8,662 bases of DNA from Rhodanobacteraceae bacterium UBA703 (GTDB taxonomy: Bacteria; Pseudomonadota; Gammaproteobacteria; Xanthomonadales; Rhodanobacteraceae): positions 1 to 8,662 of the forward strand of contig DBMH01000141.1 in the NCBI GenBank assembly GCA_002297645.1. Reading direction: 5' to 3'. The notes beneath the pieces were generated by a model. That model was not told the origin of the DNA. It ran no database searches and worked only from the letters and a program-made list of their open reading frames with translations. Positions 5,689 to 8,662 of the stretch are shown piece after piece (positions within the stretch are counted from its first letter, which is position 1; each line of letters begins with the position of its first letter). A program made the translations under genes and the position numbers.

Positions 5689-7737
5689 CTACTGCTGCGA
5701 GTTCTGGCGCTCGCCGGCCACCGCGGCGCGGCCGATCTTGAACATCACGTCGGTGTTGTCGAACACGCCAGTGAACTGGCTGGCGCCGCGGCCGTACGCC
5801 GACAGCGGAATGTCGGTGCCGGTGTGCACCGCCTGGTCGCCGGCCACCTGGCCGGTGATCAACGCGCCGACGCCTTCGTTGCGCGCGTTCGGATTCGCCG
5901 GCGACTGTGCCGGCGGGAACGGCTGCTGCGTGTCCTTGGTCGGGAACAGGCTCGGCAGCCAGGTCTCGTAGCGGTCGGCGTTCGCGCCGTAGCCGATCAG
6001 CATCTTGTGGTCGACGTTGGTGCTGATCGGATAGCCGTCCTCGGCGATCCTGTACTTCGGGAACTTCGCCGCCTCGTACACGGCGACCGCATCCTTGCCG
6101 AGCTTCGGGTTCGCTTCGAGTTCCGCGGCGGTCTTCATCGACGCGCCGATGATCGCCGCGCCCGAGCATTCGTGGTCGGCGGTGACGAGCACCAGCGTGT
6201 CCGGATTCTTCTGCGCGAACGCCTTGGCAACGGCGACGGCGCGATCGAACTCGATGACTTCGAGCGGCCAGCGGTCGCTGTCCATCAGGTGCGCCTGCTT
6301 GTCGATCGAGGCGCCTTCGATCATCGCGACGAAGCCCTTGGGATTCTTCGACAGCACCTTGAGGGCGGCGTCGGTCATCTCGTCGAGCATCGGCTGGTCG
6401 GGGAAACCGAACGCATCGACGACGGTGCGGTCGCCGCGGCGGCCGGCGATCTTGTCGTAGGCGACGTTCATGTTCGAATACGCGAACAGGCCGAGCAACT
6501 GCTTCGGGGCCCCGAACTTGAACGCCTCGTCGAGGCCGCTCTTGTCGGGGGCGTAGGCGAAGCCCGCCGCCTGGAAGTCGGCGATCAGGTCGCGCTCCGG
6601 GTCGAGCTTGCCCGGCGAAGCGCCCCAGCCGGCGACGATGTCGGCCGGCAGCACGTAGTCGTTGGTCTTGCGGCGCTGCGAGCCGTTCGCCGGCTGCGGG
6701 CTGGTGCTGTTCGATGGATTCGGCAGGAACCACTTGCGGCCGCCGCCCATCAGCACGCTGAGGCCGGTGAGGTGTCGGTCGTCGAGGAACTGGTCGACGA
6801 TGCCGGTGCCGTTGCCGCGCGCGGACGTGTGGATCGCCATCGACGCCGGCGTGGCGTCGAACACGTCGGCCGTGGTCACGACGCCGAGCGACTTGCCCTG
6901 CAGGTTGTGCAGGTACTCGGACAGGTACTCGACGCGCGGATTGTCGAACGCGTCCAGCGTGTCGTCGGGGAACACGCCTTCCTCGTTGTTGTTCGCCTTG
7001 TTGCCGGTGACGTAGTTCTGCATGCCCGGCGCGGAGTCGGTCACGATCGAGTTCAGCGACGCGGTCATGACCATGCCGGTGTACGGAAAGGTGTCCATCG
7101 CGAGCTGGCCCTTCGCCTTGCCCTGCGCATAGCCCTTGGCCATGATGCGTCCGGCCGTGCGGTGCGCCGCGCCCATGCCGTCGCCGAGCAGGATGATGAT
7201 GTTCTTCGCGACCTGTCCGTTGCCTTCGCCGATCCCTACGATCTCGAAATTGCCGGTCGCGGTGATCCGCTCGCCATTGTTCTGCCACGCGACGACCTTC
7301 AATTCGTGCACGCCCGGTGCCCCCTTCGAGAAGGCGCGCAGCGAGACCACGGCGGTGTTTGCCGGCAGGCCCGCGACGAGGGTGCAGCCGGACTTGCCGG
7401 TCGTCTTGCCGTCGGCGCCGACGCAGGTCTCGGCCGGTCCCGCTTCAGTGACGATGCTCGTGCGATTGCCTTCGCGGTCGCGAACGGCCTGGCCGTCCAC
7501 GTAGAAGACGAATTCCTTGATGGTCTCGCCGACATCCGGCTGGACCGTCGCCTGCAGATCGAATTGCTGGCCCGGCAGGAAACGCGCGATCACCGGTGCC
7601 GCATTGCCGGAAGCGAACAGCTCGCTCGGCGGCGTCAGGCGCGAAATGGTGGCGGCCGAAGCACCGAACGCGGTGCCGCCGAGAACCGATGCGACGAGCG
7701 CGGGCAGCGCCTTCCGCAACAGGGGCGAACGGGACAT
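5689..7737 (-). CDS. Exported alkaline phosphatase, PhoA superfamily, with extra N-terminal domain
   Basis: Periplasmic or secreted metal-dependent phosphomonoesterase of 682 residues that frees phosphate from organic phosphates. A Sec signal peptide covers residues 1-28, with probable cleavage after ASA. Residues about 30-170 form an added beta-rich, Ig-like region with two cysteines (105 and 118) that could pair. The phosphatase core begins at KNIIILLGDGMG (metal ligand Asp186). It has the nucleophile in TDSAPG (Ser235), DATPASMAIHTSAR (Thr296, with Arg307 aligning with the phosphate-binding Arg166 of E. coli PhoA), MIEGASIDKQAH (Glu474, Asp479, His483), VTADHE (Asp521, His522) and HTGTDIPLSAYG (His638). 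All expected ligands are present. It is longer than E. coli PhoA (about 470 residues) mainly because of the N-terminal domain. The start is fixed by a strong AAGGAGTGA just upstream. It is second in a minus-strand pair behind the small secreted protein, with a PHO-box-like promoter ahead of the pair. The stop is TAG. Confidence 0.93.
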   Translation of the reverse strand: MSRSPLLRKALPALVASVLGGTAFGASAATISRLTPPSELFASGNAAPVIARFLPGQQFDLQATVQPDVGETIKEFVFYVDGQAVRDREGNRTSIVTEAGPAETCVGADGKTTGKSGCTLVAGLPANTAVVSLRAFSKGAPGVHELKVVAWQNNGERITATGNFEIVGIGEGNGQVAKNIIILLGDGMGAAHRTAGRIMAKGYAQGKAKGQLAMDTFPYTGMVMTASLNSIVTDSAPGMQNYVTGNKANNNEEGVFPDDTLDAFDNPRVEYLSEYLHNLQGKSLGVVTTADVFDATPASMAIHTSARGNGTGIVDQFLDDRHLTGLSVLMGGGRKWFLPNPSNSTSPQPANGSQRRKTNDYVLPADIVAGWGASPGKLDPERDLIADFQAAGFAYAPDKSGLDEAFKFGAPKQLLGLFAYSNMNVAYDKIAGRRGDRTVVDAFGFPDQPMLDEMTDAALKVLSKNPKGFVAMIEGASIDKQAHLMDSDRWPLEVIEFDRAVAVAKAFAQKNPDTLVLVTADHECSGAAIIGASMKTAAELEANPKLGKDAVAVYEAAKFPKYRIAEDGYPISTNVDHKMLIGYGANADRYETWLPSLFPTKDTQQPFPPAQSPANPNARNEGVGALITGQVAGDQAVHTGTDIPLSAYGRGASQFTGVFDNTDVMFKIGRAAVAGERQNSQQ

Positions 7738-7741
7738 GGGG

Positions 7742-7750
7742 TCACTCCTT
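7742..7750 (-). promoter_or_regulatory. Strong ribosome binding site of the alkaline phosphatase gene
   Basis: Read on the minus strand, AAGGAGTGA ends four bases before the ATG at 7737. This near-perfect Shine-Dalgarno sequence is the strongest in the window and settles the start. It suggests high translation of the second gene in the pair, independent of coupling to the first. Confidence 0.8.
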
Positions 7751-7790
7751 CTGAACGGGAAAGACGGAAAGCCGCCGGTGGCGGAGAGAT

Positions 7791-8372
7791 TCAGCGGGCC
7801 TTCGACGCTGCTTTCGCCACGGACTTCGCATGGCGAAGCAAGACGCGCTCGGGCGCGACGTCGAGTTCGAGCACGGCTGGCGCGACGCGTCCGGCGGCGG
7901 GAATGTCGCGCAGGCCGACGTGCAGTGTTCCGGTGAGCTGGATCAGGCCGGCCATGGGCGGAACGACGAGGTCCGGACTCTTCGGCAGCTTCACGAAGAT
8001 CGCGCTGGCGGGAATGTCGTCGGCCCAGGCGTCGTCCGCGTCGCCCGCCACGACCGGCAGCGGCGACAGCATGAAATGGCCCGGCACCGGCGGTTCCTGC
8101 TGCACCATATAGCCGACCAGACGCACGCGCTTGCCGTCGAGTCCCAGCAGCTTGTCCGTCGGCTCCAGGCCCTTCGGTCCGACCGGCAGCTTGAACAGGT
8201 CGCGGAATTTCAATTCGGTGACCCCCGCGGGCGGCGTGCCGAGAGGCTTGGTCACGGCGAGCGCCGAAGGGGCCTTCGGTGCCTGAGTGACGGAGGTACC
8301 CGCCTGCGCCGGCAGTGCCGCCATCAGGAACAGGCCGGCGAGGATCGGGAGGCGACAGGCGAACGACGGCAT
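7791..8372 (-). CDS. Small secreted protein of unknown function, OB-fold-like (possibly DUF3299-related)
   Basis: A 193-residue protein I cannot assign to a known function. It begins with a Sec signal peptide (MPSFACRLPILAGLFLMAALPAQA, cleavage after residue 24), so it is exported. A Pro/Ala/Thr-rich linker runs to about residue 52. The core, about 53-180, has DLFKLPVGPKGLEP, then LDGKRVRLVGYMVQQE (78-93), PGHFMLSPLPV (97-107), DDIPASAIFVKLP (118-130) and LIQLTGTLHVG (143-153). The alternating strands and the pattern 'LDGKRVRLxGYM' followed by 'FMLSPLP' recall DUF3299/OB-fold proteins; this is a resemblance, not proof. The tail is Lys/Ala-rich. It has no cysteine after the signal peptide and no obvious catalytic motif. 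It is the first gene after the PHO-box-like sites, 53 bases before the alkaline phosphatase start, so it is probably co-expressed with the phosphatase. The ribosome binding site before the ATG at 8372 is weak. Confidence 0.8.
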   Translation of the reverse strand: MPSFACRLPILAGLFLMAALPAQAGTSVTQAPKAPSALAVTKPLGTPPAGVTELKFRDLFKLPVGPKGLEPTDKLLGLDGKRVRLVGYMVQQEPPVPGHFMLSPLPVVAGDADDAWADDIPASAIFVKLPKSPDLVVPPMAGLIQLTGTLHVGLRDIPAAGRVAPAVLELDVAPERVLLRHAKSVAKAASKAR

Positions 8373-8390
8373 CGGACGGCTCGGTGCGGT

Positions 8391-8410
8391 GCAGGAAGAC
8401 CGCTTCCTGC
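8391..8410 (-). repeat. Perfect stem-loop in the leader of the phosphatase operon
   Basis: GCAGGAAG (8391-8398) and CTTCCTGC (8403-8410) form a perfect 8-bp stem around a 4-base loop. If transcription starts near 8414, as the -10-like hexamer predicts, the stem begins within a few bases of the mRNA 5' end and lies 18 bases before the ATG at 8372. No T-run follows on either strand, so it is not a typical terminator. It could protect the mRNA 5' end or affect translation. Confidence 0.55.
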
Positions 8411-8420
8411 GGAGCGCGTC

Positions 8421-8466
8421 ACGGTAGGTGGCATGGATGACGCTTTCTTGACTCCGGAGTGACGTT
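8421..8466 (-). promoter_or_regulatory. Putative PHO box (three PhoB half-sites) and -10 element
   Basis: Read on the minus strand there are three seven-base units, ACGTCAC, GAGTCAA and GCGTCAT, separated by four bases each (TCCG, GAAA). Their GTCA cores (TGAC on the plus strand at 8438, 8449 and 8460) repeat at exactly 11 bp, the spacing of PhoB half-sites (consensus CTGTCAT, 4-bp gap). Ten bases past the last unit is TACCGT (8421-8426), which keeps T, A and the final T of TATAAT at the distance seen in PhoB-activated promoters such as E. coli phoA. The genes downstream include an alkaline phosphatase, which supports the reading. Half-sites match the consensus mainly in the GTCA core. Confidence 0.65.
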
Positions 8467-8563
8467 TCCGTGCTGTTGCGGCGCCTGTACGTCGCCGCGC
8501 GGATGGAGTGTCGGCGCGCGGGTGGCAGCGGTGCGGGAACCTGTCTTTCCGGCGAAGGCGGCG

Positions 8564-8662
8564 CTACATCCGGAATACGCCGAAGCGCCCTTGCTCGACC
8601 GGCGCATTCATCGACGCCGAGATCGCCAGGCCGAGCACGCGGCGCGTGTCGGCCGGGTCGAT
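8564..8662 (-). CDS. Acyl-CoA carboxylase carboxyltransferase (3-methylcrotonyl-CoA carboxylase beta type), C-terminal end only
   Basis: Only the last 32 residues are inside the window; the gene enters from the right edge and stops at TAG (8564-8566). The visible part contains DPADTRRVLGLAISASMNAP and ends in FGVFRM. This is the characteristic C-terminus of the biotin-dependent 3-methylcrotonyl-CoA carboxylase beta subunit (leucine breakdown; carboxyl transfer from biotin to the acyl-CoA) and of the closely related geranyl-CoA carboxylase subunit. Propionyl-CoA carboxylase beta chains end differently. The gene lies 191 bases upstream of the small secreted protein on the same strand, but the PHO-box-like promoter between them suggests separate transcription. 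I see no strong terminator after the stop. Confidence 0.82.
   Translation of the reverse strand: MDPADTRRVLGLAISASMNAPVEQGRFGVFRM

Noticed and set aside
7772..7784. Small inverted repeat (CCGCC, GGT, GGCGG) between the secreted protein gene and the phosphatase gene
   Set aside because: A 5-bp GC stem with no T-run is expected by chance at this base composition; not enough to call a terminator or attenuator.
5824..8112. 762-codon plus-strand open frame opposite the phosphatase and the small secreted protein
   Set aside because: Low-complexity Arg/Val/Gly/Ala composition, antisense to well-supported genes, and crossing two gene boundaries. No domain recognised.
8490..8525. GC-rich, partly repetitive stretch after the carboxylase stop
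   Set aside because: No consistent pairing followed by a T-run, so I do not call it the carboxylase terminator.
8419..8607. Short minus-strand open frame between the small secreted protein and the carboxylase end
   Set aside because: It overlaps the PHO-box-like promoter and the carboxylase C-terminus in another frame; no ribosome binding site or domain.

Overview
The window is about two-thirds G+C. It looks like chromosome from a Gram-negative proteobacterium, probably a gammaproteobacterium, with the Xanthomonadales/Rhodanobacteraceae area as my best guess. The reasons are a glutathione reductase very close to the E. coli type, Sec signal peptides on three proteins, an ECF sigma factor coupled to a membrane anti-sigma-like protein, and strong third-position GC bias. 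No mobile elements, CRISPR arrays, tRNAs or rRNAs are visible, and no gene is visibly broken. Only the two edge genes are cut by the window.

Left part (minus strand, 1-853 or up to 1036): an ECF sigma factor is followed by the start of a probable single-pass membrane anti-sigma factor. The two reading frames share an ATGA overlap. Divergent to this, on the plus strand, lies a three-gene block (1100-5583). It encodes a DadA-like FAD-dependent amine/D-amino acid oxidoreductase, apparently read from a leaderless transcript; an exported CocE/NonD-type serine hydrolase; and glutathione reductase (gor), which starts 4 bases after the hydrolase stop codon. A perfect 13-bp inverted repeat at 5634-5664 separates this block from the convergent minus-strand genes and looks like a two-way terminator.

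Right part (minus strand, 5689-8372): a small secreted protein of unknown function with an OB-fold-like look (possibly DUF3299-related) is followed 53 bases later by a 682-residue exported PhoA-superfamily alkaline phosphatase with an extra N-terminal domain. Upstream of this pair are three GTCA-centred half-sites at an exact 11-bp period, followed 10 bases later by a -10-like hexamer. This is the geometry of a PhoB-bound PHO box promoter. The pair therefore looks like a phosphate-starvation operon, and the small protein becomes a candidate Pho-regulon factor. At the right edge is the C-terminus of an acyl-CoA carboxylase carboxyltransferase (3-methylcrotonyl-CoA carboxylase beta type), an apparently separate unit.

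Nothing here is a clearly new defence or mobile system. The most interesting items are the PHO-box operon with its uncharacterised small partner protein, the hydrolase-gor coupling, the leaderless start of the oxidoreductase gene and the altered NADPH loop of Gor.
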